Source: a virus. From it: a stretch of 20,193 nucleotides of DNA. The translations under genes and the position numbers were made by a program. Numbering within the stretch: the stretch's first letter is position 1; every line of letters begins with the position of its first letter. The notes under the pieces were generated by a model, which did not search any database, was not told the DNA's origin, and was given only the letters and a program-made list of their open reading frames with translations. Location: the IMG/VR virus record IMGVR_UViG_3300034073_002022, positions 1 to 20,193 of that record; one strand, written 5' to 3'. This document shows, in pieces, positions 13,803-20,157 of this stretch.

Positions 13803-14855
13803 GTTAACTTCCTCGGAGTTGTCAACGGCCACGTCAGCGACGGGCTCTTCGACAACCGCTTCCGCGATGACTTCAGCGGGGGCGGCTTCCTCGGCCTTGA
13901 TGGTTTTGGTCGATTTACGGGCCATAGAGTTGGAAAAGGTGTCAAAGCGGGCGCGGGCGGCTTCGGGCGTGATGGAGGCGGCGGCTTCCATGCCGTCCTC
14001 GATATAGTCGGCAAAGCCAAGGGCCACCGCTTCCTCGGCGCCGAGCCATGTTTCCTCGTTCATCATGTCGCTGATCTCGTCGGCATCCATGCCCGTCTTG
14101 CGCTTGTAGGCGTTGATTAGCGTGCTTTTGAGCTTGTCGAGGACATCGGCTTCTTTGCGGAGATCGTCCGCGTCGCCCATGCTCATGCTCCAAGGATTGT
14201 GGATCATCAGCAGCGCGTTGTCGGCAATGGCAACTTCCTCGCCCGCCATCGCCACCACGGAGGCCATGCTTGCGGCAAGTGCTTCGACGTGAACGGTTAA
14301 GCCGCCTTTGTGCCGACGTAGTGCGTTATAGATTGCGGTGCCCTCAACAACACTTCCTCCGACAGAATTGATGCGGAGGTGAAGATGCTGGCCGGAAAGT
14401 TTTTTGAGGTCTGCGATGAACGCTTTCGCGCTCGTGCCTCCGAAACCAATTTCGTCAAATAAGGTGATCTCGGCTTCGCCGTCTTGGGTCGATTGAATTG
14501 CATACCATTTAGACTTTGCGGCCATGCCTTCGGCCTCGTTGTCAAGTTCATCGCTTTTGCGGTTGGCCCACGATTGCCCGGCGTCACCACCCCACAAGGC
14601 CCACGCAATGCGCCCGGCGCTCGGATAACCTTCTTCGCCGGGGCTGAAGCCCTCGCCTTTCTTGTCCACTTCGTGCCGCGCGAAGTAGGACTTCATGCGG
14701 CGCACAGTATCTGGCGAAAGGTTCTTGCGGTTCTTGATGTCGCGGGCGCGGGCCACGCCGACTTCGGTCCCGCCGCGATTGTATTCCTCGCGCCACGCCA
14801 GGCCGCGCTCGGCTTCTGCGGCCATCGCTTCGGTCGGCTTGAGGTCAACGGCCAT
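13428..14855 (-). CDS. Prohead maturation protease (ClpP-like, S14/S49 type) with C-terminal scaffold
   Basis: 475 residues from ATG at 14855, which overlaps the portal gene by 11 bases; the frame reaches 15053, but that part is not coding-like. Residues 1-100 are an extra domain (KPTEAMAAEAERGLAW...KNLSPDTVRRMKSYFARHEV...GYPSAGRIAWALWGGDAG). Residues 115-290 are the ClpP fold: LHLRINSVGGSVVEGTAIYNAL, nucleophile Ser196 in ALAASMAS, His219 in MIHNPW and Asp283 in GFADYIED. An acidic Ala/Val-rich linker (residues 310-350) leads to a coiled-coil scaffold. In-frame ATGs at codons 111, 311 and 352 each follow a TTGACA box. It processes capsid and scaffold during head maturation. The family placement is clear; which starts are used is inferred. 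Confidence 0.9.
   Translation of the reverse strand: MAVDLKPTEAMAAEAERGLAWREEYNRGGTEVGVARARDIKNRKNLSPDTVRRMKSYFARHEVDKKGEGFSPGEEGYPSAGRIAWALWGGDAGQSWANRKSDELDNEAEGMAAKSKWYAIQSTQDGEAEITLFDEIGFGGTSAKAFIADLKKLSGQHLHLRINSVGGSVVEGTAIYNALRRHKGGLTVHVEALAASMASVVAMAGEEVAIADNALLMIHNPWSMSMGDADDLRKEADVLDKLKSTLINAYKRKTGMDADEISDMMNEETWLGAEEAVALGFADYIEDGMEAAASITPEAARARFDTFSNSMARKSTKTIKAEEAAPAEVIAEAVVEEPVADVAVDNSEEVNMNAELQAKVDALQAELNAKVEADTVRAQADEVTAKEIETLKAEVERLTAESASKDEQINDLLAASKSAGEQAAAIVASVGIEPVAVVPAEPELTAAQKFAALEGDEATTFFRANKAAILKTFYS
13820..13825 (-). promoter_or_regulatory. TTGACA box before nested scaffold start
   Basis: 17 bases to the ATG at 13802; lies inside the protease frame, codons Val-Asp-Asn. 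Confidence 0.55.
13940..13945 (-). promoter_or_regulatory. TTGACA box before internal ATG 13925
   Basis: 14 bases to an in-frame ATG (MARKSTKTIK) at the end of the protease domain. A product from here would be linker plus scaffold, 165 residues. Confidence 0.45.
14540..14545 (-). promoter_or_regulatory. TTGACA box before internal ATG 14525
   Basis: 14 bases to an in-frame ATG (MAAKSKWYAI) exactly where the ClpP-like domain begins, as the N-terminus of stand-alone prohead proteases usually does. Confidence 0.5.
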
Positions 14856-16332
14856 CGGTCGCGGGTGCTTGTGCCGTGGTCGGCGGCGCAGGGTTGGGAT
14901 TGAAAGTGGCGATGCTGTCCGGGCTGATGCCAAACTCGGCAGACAAGTCGGCCAGATACTTGGCCTCGACGGCGCGCTGGCGCAGGGCGTCTTTCCATTC
15001 GATGCCGCGCTCGCTGTAGTCCTCGCTGTAGGTGCGAAGGCCCGCGCGGACATCGTTGAGGTTGGCTTGTGCCTCGCGTCCGTAGTCTACGGAAGCCGCA
15101 GCCGGGCGCTGCCATTCGACGCGCCACCAATTTTCGTTCTGCGGAATGAGGCCGCGCTGCATACCCAAGCTGATAACGTGAGCCCAAACGCGCGAGCAGA
15201 GGCGGTCAATCAGCAGGGCTTGGCGCTGCTCAAAGGTGCGTTGTGCGCGCACCAGCACGGCGCGCAGGGCTGCGCCGCCAGCATCAGCCGGACGCGCGGC
15301 AAACTCCCACGGCACGCCGATGTTAAGGCACACTTCGCGCAAAAGAAGGTCGCAAAACTCGCGGAAATTCTGGCTTGGGCGGTTGCTATTCCATGCCACG
15401 AGGTCTTCGCCAAGGCCGAGGCGCGGGATGGCGCCCCCGGCATTGCCGAGAGATTCGACGGTCACTTCGCTGTTGTCGGTGCTGTTGACGCTGTGGGTCG
15501 CCTCGCCAAAGAAGTCGGCGCCCTGCGGGTTGCTGCTCTTGATGGCGAGCGCGATATAGGAGGAAATCTTAATCGCCATCTTCTCAAAGCTAATGGCGTC
15601 GGACACATCGCGGAGGTGATTGATGGACGGCGCCAGCGGCGTGACGTAGCGCAATTCGTCGCCTTGGCTGGCCTCACCAACGTGGATCAGTTGCTGCGCC
15701 GGGATGTCCTCAAAACGCTGCGCGGGGTCCACGCCTTCGCCTACGAGATGGCGGTAGAAGATCGGGCGCAGTTGCGGATTGACCACCACGCCGTCGATGA
15801 TGTTTTGGCCACCCTCGCGGGCCAGCGGGTTGCTTGGCTCGTAGATGGAGGAGCGCGCGTCACCGATGCGGTGGGCGAGGATCAGTTGCAACGCGGGATA
15901 CCCGGTGCTTTGTGCCGTGGTGCGGAAGAAAACCTCGCCGTCGCGGTCGATGGCAACCGAGGCGATGCGCTGCATTTCGCGCCAAGTGTAACGGCCTTGG
16001 ATGTCGGCCACCCGGCTCCACTGCTCAAAGAAAGCCTCGGCGGCATTGTCCCATGCTTCATCGCCGCTGCGCGCCTGCGGGCGGATGCCGCTGCCTGTGA
16101 CGTAGCGGGCCTTCTCGGTGATAAGGCCGCGCACGAAGGGCATATTGTTGTAGACCCAACGCGACAGCTTCATTAGCCGCTCGCGGTCGGCGCCGGATAC
16201 GTCAATGTGCGAGTCGGTCGCCGTGGCGTTGTAGGGAAATCGGCGCTGGATCGAGGGCCGCGCGGCATCGTAGCTCTGAGCCTTCGGGCTGAAGGCTTTG
16301 GTCACAAGTTTCCAGCGGTCGGCCAATTTCAT
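14845..16332 (-). CDS. Portal protein, lambda gpB family
   Basis: 495 residues, a normal length for the lambda portal family. Typical features: DRERLMKLSRWVYNNMPFVRGLITEKARYVTGSGIRPQA near the start, EAFFEQWSRVADIQGRYTWREMQRIASVAIDRDGEVFFR, LQLILAHRIGD, and the later IGVPWEFAARPADAGGAALRAVLVRAQRTFEQRQALLIDRLCSRVWAHVI. It forms the dodecameric ring for DNA entry at one capsid vertex and docks terminase. The ATG overlaps the upstream stop by four bases, and its own end overlaps the protease by 11. The terL, small connector, portal, protease order is that of lambda A-W-B-C. Confidence 0.95.
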   Translation of the reverse strand: MKLADRWKLVTKAFSPKAQSYDAARPSIQRRFPYNATATDSHIDVSGADRERLMKLSRWVYNNMPFVRGLITEKARYVTGSGIRPQARSGDEAWDNAAEAFFEQWSRVADIQGRYTWREMQRIASVAIDRDGEVFFRTTAQSTGYPALQLILAHRIGDARSSIYEPSNPLAREGGQNIIDGVVVNPQLRPIFYRHLVGEGVDPAQRFEDIPAQQLIHVGEASQGDELRYVTPLAPSINHLRDVSDAISFEKMAIKISSYIALAIKSSNPQGADFFGEATHSVNSTDNSEVTVESLGNAGGAIPRLGLGEDLVAWNSNRPSQNFREFCDLLLREVCLNIGVPWEFAARPADAGGAALRAVLVRAQRTFEQRQALLIDRLCSRVWAHVISLGMQRGLIPQNENWWRVEWQRPAAASVDYGREAQANLNDVRAGLRTYSEDYSERGIEWKDALRQRAVEAKYLADLSAEFGISPDSIATFNPNPAPPTTAQAPATDGR

Positions 16333-16649
16333 ACGAGCGGATAGTTAAAGGCCGCAACGGCGGTCTTGTTCGTTTTCCTTGTCAGCCACAGTTCCAAGTT
16401 GGCGGCGCTCAAATCCTTAATCTGCTTCCAGCAGTAGAAAGCCAGATCGGCCACGGTCCCGGCGGTCTGGTCGGGTGGGAGCGAGTAGGAATACGACTTG
16501 CCACCCATCGAGGCGCTGACGAGAACGCGCCCGCCTTCCTTGGCGACGGTGAAATTGTTGGAGGCGATGGCCTCAAGTGCCGCGACCGTCTTTGTCGCGT
16601 CTTTGTTGTTGGCTACCCAGACCGAGAATACAAAGGAGCGCGGAGACAT
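16329..16649 (-). CDS. Small head protein in the gpW position
   Basis: 106 residues. A helix (DATKTVAALEAIAS) is followed by a two-strand hairpin (FTVAKEGGRVLVSASMGGKSYSYSLPP) and a second helix (VADLAFYCWKQIKDLSAANLELWL). Lambda gpW, the head-completion protein, has the same helix-hairpin-helix order and the same place just before the portal gene. Identity beyond that pattern is not visible, so gpW-like is a suggestion. The start is 16 bases after a TTGACA box. Confidence 0.7.
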   Translation of the reverse strand: MSPRSFVFSVWVANNKDATKTVAALEAIASNNFTVAKEGGRVLVSASMGGKSYSYSLPPDQTAGTVADLAFYCWKQIKDLSAANLELWLTRKTNKTAVAAFNYPLV

Positions 16650-16665
16650 TGCTCACGCGCGGCGG

Positions 16666-16671
16666 TGTCAA
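16666..16671 (-). promoter_or_regulatory. TTGACA start-linked box
   Basis: 16 bases to the ATG at 16649, in the 26-base gap after the preceding gene; no Shine-Dalgarno. Confidence 0.55.
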
Positions 16672-16675
16672 TCGG

Positions 16676-16861
16676 TCAGGGCTTGGCCTTGCGCTTGGCC
16701 CACCGGGCCATCACAGCGGCGCGGGCTTGCTCGCTGGTGCGGGCTTTGAGCGGCGACTTTACCTTGCCGCCCTTGCTGCCAGCGGCGCGGGTGTCCACAA
16801 AGCTGGCTGGCAGGGGCTTGTTGCAGTTTGGGCATTTCACGCCCGCGATGTTAGCGCGCAT
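16676..16861 (-). CDS. Small basic protein with CPNC motif
   Basis: 61 residues from ATG at 16861, overlapping the upstream gene by 11 bases. A TTG at 16876 would add five residues and has GGA at a fair distance, so the start is unsure. It begins MRANIAGVKCPNCNKPLPASF, a half zinc ribbon with only one CxxC pair, then a basic tail (GSKGGKVKSPLKARTSEQARAAVMARWAKRKAKP). That composition suits nucleic acid binding. Last gene of the small cassette between terminase and head genes. Confidence 0.6.
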   Translation of the reverse strand: MRANIAGVKCPNCNKPLPASFVDTRAAGSKGGKVKSPLKARTSEQARAAVMARWAKRKAKP

Positions 16862-17036
16862 CGTCGGCAAGCTCAATCGGTAGTTCCAGTTGCGGATCGG
16901 CGGCTTTGGTCCGTGCGATTTGCACGGTGTGCGCGTGGTGGATGACCACCTCGACGAGCTTTAGCGCAGCGGCAAGATCGTAGTCGTGCGCGGCGTTAAA
17001 GGTTGCAGCGGTTTGTTGGATGGTGTGGAGGTTCAT
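16851..17036 (-). CDS. Small hypothetical protein
   Basis: 61 residues: MNLHTIQQTAATFNAAHDYDLAAALKLVEVVIHHAHTVQIARTKAA..., ending acidic (ELPIELADDAR). Mostly helical. The ATG overlaps the upstream stop by four bases and GGAG lies about ten bases ahead. The frame is open further upstream to 17618, but that part is out of frame with two better genes. No family recognised. Confidence 0.6.
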   Translation of the reverse strand: MNLHTIQQTAATFNAAHDYDLAAALKLVEVVIHHAHTVQIARTKAADPQLELPIELADDAR

Positions 17037-17335
17037 AGCCCATCGTCTCCGTATTGGTCGCCGTGTTGTCCGAGGTCGGCAATGTTGCCGCCTGCGGCCA
17101 TGTCCTTCATCACCTCGCGGGCGCAGGGCAGATTGGGCATGGTGACGTAACATCCCGGCGTGTTGTCGGGCTTGATGTGAAGAACGGCGTAACGCTCGTC
17201 GCGCCCCGTCCCGGTGACCCAATCGCCGCCCTTGTCCCGCGCGAAAATCGCGAAGTGTCCGGGCAGCTTGGGGTGCTTGGACTTGAACTCGCAGACGTAG
17301 CCCGCAAGATGGTTGTGTGGTTTTCTTGTGCTCAT
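17033..17335 (-). CDS. Hypothetical protein
   Basis: 100 residues: MSTRKPHNHLAGYVCEFKSKHPKLPGHFAIFARDKGGDWVTGTGRDERYAVLHIKPDNTPGCYV.... The first two thirds look like a small beta domain; the end is Gly-rich and acidic. The start has CCGGAGG seven bases upstream, the clearest canonical Shine-Dalgarno in the window, unlike most structural genes here. It follows the previous gene by 14 bases. No family recognised; not an obvious virion protein. Confidence 0.65.
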   Translation of the reverse strand: MSTRKPHNHLAGYVCEFKSKHPKLPGHFAIFARDKGGDWVTGTGRDERYAVLHIKPDNTPGCYVTMPNLPCAREVMKDMAAGGNIADLGQHGDQYGDDGL

Positions 17336-17349
17336 TGTTCTGCCTCCGG

Positions 17350-17694
17350 TTATTTGACGACCATGCGGACGCGGCCATGCTGATCGAGCACTGCTCCGGT
17401 CTGCCGCTCGTATGCCGCGAGCAAGCGACGAGCCGAGTTGATGATTGAGGCGTAGCAGGGGTCAAACCCTCCACGACCCGACATTGATTCGTCGCCGTAG
17501 TAGGCGGCGTCGTTGAGCAGTTCGGGCATTGCCGGATCATCGACGCGCATGACGTAGCACTTGCCAGAGGTCTTGATGATTTCGGGCGTGGCGCATCCGC
17601 GCTCGCTGTGGTCATCAATGAACGTCGCAGGAAGTTTAATTGTTTGCGCGGCGGTGGTGTTCCCCGCGCCCGTTGGTGTGTTTTGTGTTCTCAT
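17350..17694 (-). CDS. Hypothetical protein, first gene of the cassette
   Basis: 114 residues. After a low-complexity start (MRTQNTPTGAGNTTAAQ) comes IKLPATFIDDHSERGCATPEIIKTSGKCYVMRVDDPAMPELLNDAAYYGDESM, then FDPCYASIINSARRLLAAYERQTGAVL. The 'lP..FIDDH.eRgc.tPe' and 'DA.yYgd....d......SArr...a' phrases seem conserved-looking, as in small phage proteins of unknown function, but I cannot name a family. It starts three or so bases after the predicted transcription start, so its message may be nearly leaderless. Confidence 0.65.
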   Translation of the reverse strand: MRTQNTPTGAGNTTAAQTIKLPATFIDDHSERGCATPEIIKTSGKCYVMRVDDPAMPELLNDAAYYGDESMSGRGGFDPCYASIINSARRLLAAYERQTGAVLDQHGRVRMVVK

Positions 17695-17696
17695 TA

Positions 17697-17766
17697 CGCC
17701 CCCACTATACGCAAGCCGCTGGCGTATGCAAGGAAAAAAATCACTTTTTTGAAAATTTTTTTGCCC
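17697..17766 (-). promoter_or_regulatory. Probable promoter with A/T-tract UP element
   Basis: On the minus strand, A- and T-tracts (17732-17766) are followed by TTGCAT (17726-17731), a 16-base spacer, and TATAGT (17704-17709), five of six matches to the -10 consensus. The start of transcription would fall near 17697, just before the ATG at 17694. This is the only AT-rich gap in the right half of the window. Confidence 0.6.
17707..17727. promoter_or_regulatory. 21-bp palindrome, operator-like
   Basis: Arms ATACGC / GCGTAT with inner AGC / GCT also pairing; only one mismatched pair across 21 bases. It fills the spacer and overlaps both promoter boxes, so a bound dimeric repressor would block the promoter. 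Confidence 0.55.
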
Positions 17767-17772
17767 TCTGCT

Positions 17773-17793
17773 AACCCCTTGATTTTGGGGGTT
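17773..17793. terminator. Weak hairpin after terminase large gene
   Basis: Arms AACCCC / GGGGTT with a nine-base loop, starting right after the TAA at 17794-17796. On the minus strand no U-run follows directly (A-rich instead), so termination there is doubtful. On the plus strand it is followed by only a few T. Confidence 0.3.
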
Positions 17794-19521
17794 TTACTCT
17801 GTGGGCTCGTCCAGCTTCGGGCGGATGATGTTCCCGTATTCGGCCAGCGCGAGGATCATCAGTTCACAATCGAGCATGTGGTTCGGCCTGCGCCCGATCT
17901 GCTTCCAGATGTAGTTCTCGCGGCCCGTGAGCGGGCTGCGTTTCACCACTTTGCGGTGCGCGTCCAAGTGCGCTTTGTATTCCTCGGAGGCATCTGCGGC
18001 CACCGTCCATGCCGGGCCTTTGCCACCGCGTAGCCATTCCAGCACATCCTGCGCGGCGGGTGACGAGAACAGCATGAGGAAATAGCCGCGCCGATACGGC
18101 TTGAGCACCGAAATGGCTTTGCGGAGCGTCTTGCCAAACTTCACGCCGTAGCCGTCCGCGCGGTCTTCGCCCTTGGCCGGGATGTAGCGATTGCGAAGGC
18201 AAACATCAAGCACCTCGTCGGTGCGGAAACCTGAGTCCACCACCACGAGTTTTGCCATTGTGCCGCCGATGTTGCGCGGCTGGTCGAGGCCAAGCTCTTG
18301 CACCTTGAACTCCAAATCTGCCCATGTGGTCAGTCGGCCTTCGTCTACGAGTTTGCTGCTGCCGTCTTTAGCGAAGGCGCGGCAGACGAAATAGAAACAA
18401 TCTTGCTGCACGTCCACGGCCATGATGCGGGCGGTGCCTTCCTCGATGTCGGCGCGGAGGTTGTATTCGCCCACGGTGAGCGGGCGGGATTCGTCGGTCA
18501 TGGCATCTTCCCAAGGCTCGGCAAGGATGCTGTTGACGAAATCTTGCAGGCCCATCAGCGATTGTTTGTCCTGAAGGAACTTGACGGCCAGCGCGCCGAA
18601 GCTGCGGCGCACGGAGTAGAGCGCGGACAGGTGGTAGCTGCGATGTCCCGGCAGGGCGTTGGCATTCTCCGCGCGCCATTCGCCGCCGCGCAGCATCTTG
18701 GTCTTGAGCGCGTCGGTGATGTGGCCGTTGCAATGCGGACACTCAAGGCGGGCGGTTTCGCGGACGCGCTTCAGATCCCATTGGTTCTGGTCAATGCGGG
18801 CGTCATCGTCCCACTTCATCATCGGCCACGAGAGCAGCGTCATCTCCCCGCAATGCGGACATGGCAACCAGAAGCGGCGCTGGTCGCCTTCCAGCCATGC
18901 TTTCCAGATCGAGCCTTCTTGAGTGGTGGGGGTGCTGGTCATTACGATCAAGTGCATCGGGAAGGACGCGACACGCTGGACGGCAAGCTGCACGGCGGCG
19001 GCTTCCTGCTTGGTCTTGGTTTTGTATTTGTCCACCTCGTCCAAGCAGAGCAGCGAGATGGAGCGGCCCGCGAGGTTGCCGGGGCTGTTGCTGCCGATGA
19101 ACCACAAGTGCATCCGCGCAAATGCTTGGTCGAGGTTCTTGAACTTGTCTTTATTCCTCGGCAACTGAGCGCGCAAAACCTCGTTGTCATCAATCATCAC
19201 TTGCCAGCGGGATTCGCTGAAGCTCTGGGCGTTGGTCTGGGTATCGAGCACCCACAGCGCGGGGGCCGGGGCGCGCACAAGGCGGTAGGCCATGCCGACT
19301 TGAATGGCCGTGCTTTTCGCCACCTGTGCCCCGCAAAGCAGCGCCATCGAGCGGACGCCGCTGGCCGGGTGGAAGCAGTCGAGCCACTCGCGCATATACG
19401 GATAGCTCCGCACGCGGAACGGCCCCGGCGACGAGGTGAACCGCGACGAGAAGGACAAGTTGGCCTCGGCCCACTCGGTCACGCTTTGGCGCGGGTGCGG
19501 CACCCATTGGCTACGCCACAT
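17794..19521 (-). CDS. Terminase large subunit, lambda gpA family
   Basis: 575 residues from ATG at 19521, chosen because GAGAAGG lies eight bases upstream; an ATG at 19566 would add 15 residues and overlap the small subunit by 26 bases. Numbering from 19521: WA..NLSFSSRFTSSPGPFRVRSYPYMREWLD (18-47), Walker A-like CGAQVAKST (63-71), Walker B SLLCLDEVDK with D161-E162, coupling motif VMTSTPT (193-199). Two CxxC pairs (CPHCG at 221, CPHC at 261) form a zinc ribbon as in gpA proteins. The nuclease part begins at IMAVDVQQD (D370), with VVDSGFRTDEV later. It packages DNA by ATP hydrolysis and cuts concatemers. Confidence 0.95.
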   Translation of the reverse strand: MWRSQWVPHPRQSVTEWAEANLSFSSRFTSSPGPFRVRSYPYMREWLDCFHPASGVRSMALLCGAQVAKSTAIQVGMAYRLVRAPAPALWVLDTQTNAQSFSESRWQVMIDDNEVLRAQLPRNKDKFKNLDQAFARMHLWFIGSNSPGNLAGRSISLLCLDEVDKYKTKTKQEAAAVQLAVQRVASFPMHLIVMTSTPTTQEGSIWKAWLEGDQRRFWLPCPHCGEMTLLSWPMMKWDDDARIDQNQWDLKRVRETARLECPHCNGHITDALKTKMLRGGEWRAENANALPGHRSYHLSALYSVRRSFGALAVKFLQDKQSLMGLQDFVNSILAEPWEDAMTDESRPLTVGEYNLRADIEEGTARIMAVDVQQDCFYFVCRAFAKDGSSKLVDEGRLTTWADLEFKVQELGLDQPRNIGGTMAKLVVVDSGFRTDEVLDVCLRNRYIPAKGEDRADGYGVKFGKTLRKAISVLKPYRRGYFLMLFSSPAAQDVLEWLRGGKGPAWTVAADASEEYKAHLDAHRKVVKRSPLTGRENYIWKQIGRRPNHMLDCELMILALAEYGNIIRPKLDEPTE

Positions 19522-19540
19522 GGCGCGTGCCTTCTCGGTG

Positions 19541-20131
19541 CTATCTGGAACCCACGCGCAGCGCATCGCCTGTATTGCTCAGGGTCGAGAAGACTTGCTC
19601 CAGATAGTCGGCCACGGCATCGCGCGCCAGTTCGGGGTCGTGCGGATTTGCGGCCATTGCGATGGCGCCGGGCATGGCTTCCAAAAGGGCGCGGAGCTTG
19701 CCGACTTCCTCGGCAATGACGGTCTGCACTTGGTCCCTGTGCATGAGGTTTTGGGCCTCTTGCTCGGAGCGGACCAAATCGCGCTTGCGGATCTCGTGGG
19801 CTTCTTCGGCGTCCTTCACCGTGCGGCTGGCGGCGCTGCGCTCTTGGATCGTGCTGGCGCGCTCAAAGTCATTGACCGCGATGCGGCGCAGCTTGTCGGT
19901 GACGGCTAGGTCGTCGGGCAGTTCGGGCAGGGCGGAGAGGCCGATGGGTTCCGGCGTTGGCGTTGGCTGGGCGCTAGACTTGGTGCGCTTGGCGCTCTGG
20001 TTAACTCGGCGCCACGCCAGTGCGTCTTTGACGCTGGTTAGCGGCATCCCGCGCTTGGCGGCTTTGGCTACGGCGGGTTGGCTGATGCCGAGAGCCTTTG
20101 CCATCTGGCCCTGCGATAACCCTTGGGACAT
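19541..20131 (-). CDS. Terminase small subunit
   Basis: 196 residues. A helix-turn-helix lies at residues 4-30 (GLSQGQMAKALGISQPAVAKAAKRGMPLTSVKDALAWRR), as in gpNu1-type DNA-binding subunits. The rest is a helical, charged oligomerisation region (DLAVTDKLRRIAVNDFERASTIQERSAASRTVKDAEEAHEIRKRDLVRSEQEAQNLM), then VIAEEVGKLRALLEAMPGAIA...DPELARDAVADYLEQVFSTL, typical of these proteins. It recognises the packaging site and loads the large subunit. Start is 13 bases after a TTGACA box and lies among GGTTAT repeats. Confidence 0.9.
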   Translation of the reverse strand: MSQGLSQGQMAKALGISQPAVAKAAKRGMPLTSVKDALAWRRVNQSAKRTKSSAQPTPTPEPIGLSALPELPDDLAVTDKLRRIAVNDFERASTIQERSAASRTVKDAEEAHEIRKRDLVRSEQEAQNLMHRDQVQTVIAEEVGKLRALLEAMPGAIAMAANPHDPELARDAVADYLEQVFSTLSNTGDALRVGSR

Positions 20132-20157
20132 AACCCATAACCATTGTCAAAGGTTAT
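20116..20157. promoter_or_regulatory. GGTTAT hexamer cluster at the small terminase start, candidate terminase binding site
   Basis: Three GGTTAT copies in direct orientation on the minus strand (20116-20121, 20130-20135, 20137-20142), 7 and 14 bases apart, plus one inverted copy (20152-20157). The outer pair forms ATAACC-N9-GGTTAT around the TTGACA box. Resembles the repeated R sites of cosB next to Nu1 in lambda, or an autoregulatory operator. Confidence 0.45.
20145..20150 (-). promoter_or_regulatory. TTGACA start-linked box
   Basis: 13 bases to the small terminase ATG at 20131; its TGA is also the stop of the partial upstream frame. Confidence 0.5.

Noticed and set aside
14856-15053. Upstream extension of the protease frame
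   Set aside because: Arg/Pro/Ser-rich shadow of the portal gene; the recognisable domain begins at the ATG at 14855.
14695-16176. Plus-strand open frame of 493 codons
   Set aside because: Antisense to the portal gene, which has clear family motifs; no recognisable protein features.
17037-17618. Long upstream extension of the 61-residue gene at 16851-17036
   Set aside because: It overlaps two better supported genes in another frame and is Arg/Ser/Thr-rich noise.
18298-19719. Plus-strand open frame of 473 codons
   Set aside because: Antisense to the large terminase; mirror of GC-biased codon use.
3769-20150. Reading the TTGACA boxes as ordinary sigma70 -35 elements
   Set aside because: The start codon falls 13-17 bases downstream, where a -10 would be, and none of these places has a TATAAT-like sequence. 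Transcripts would start after the ATG.
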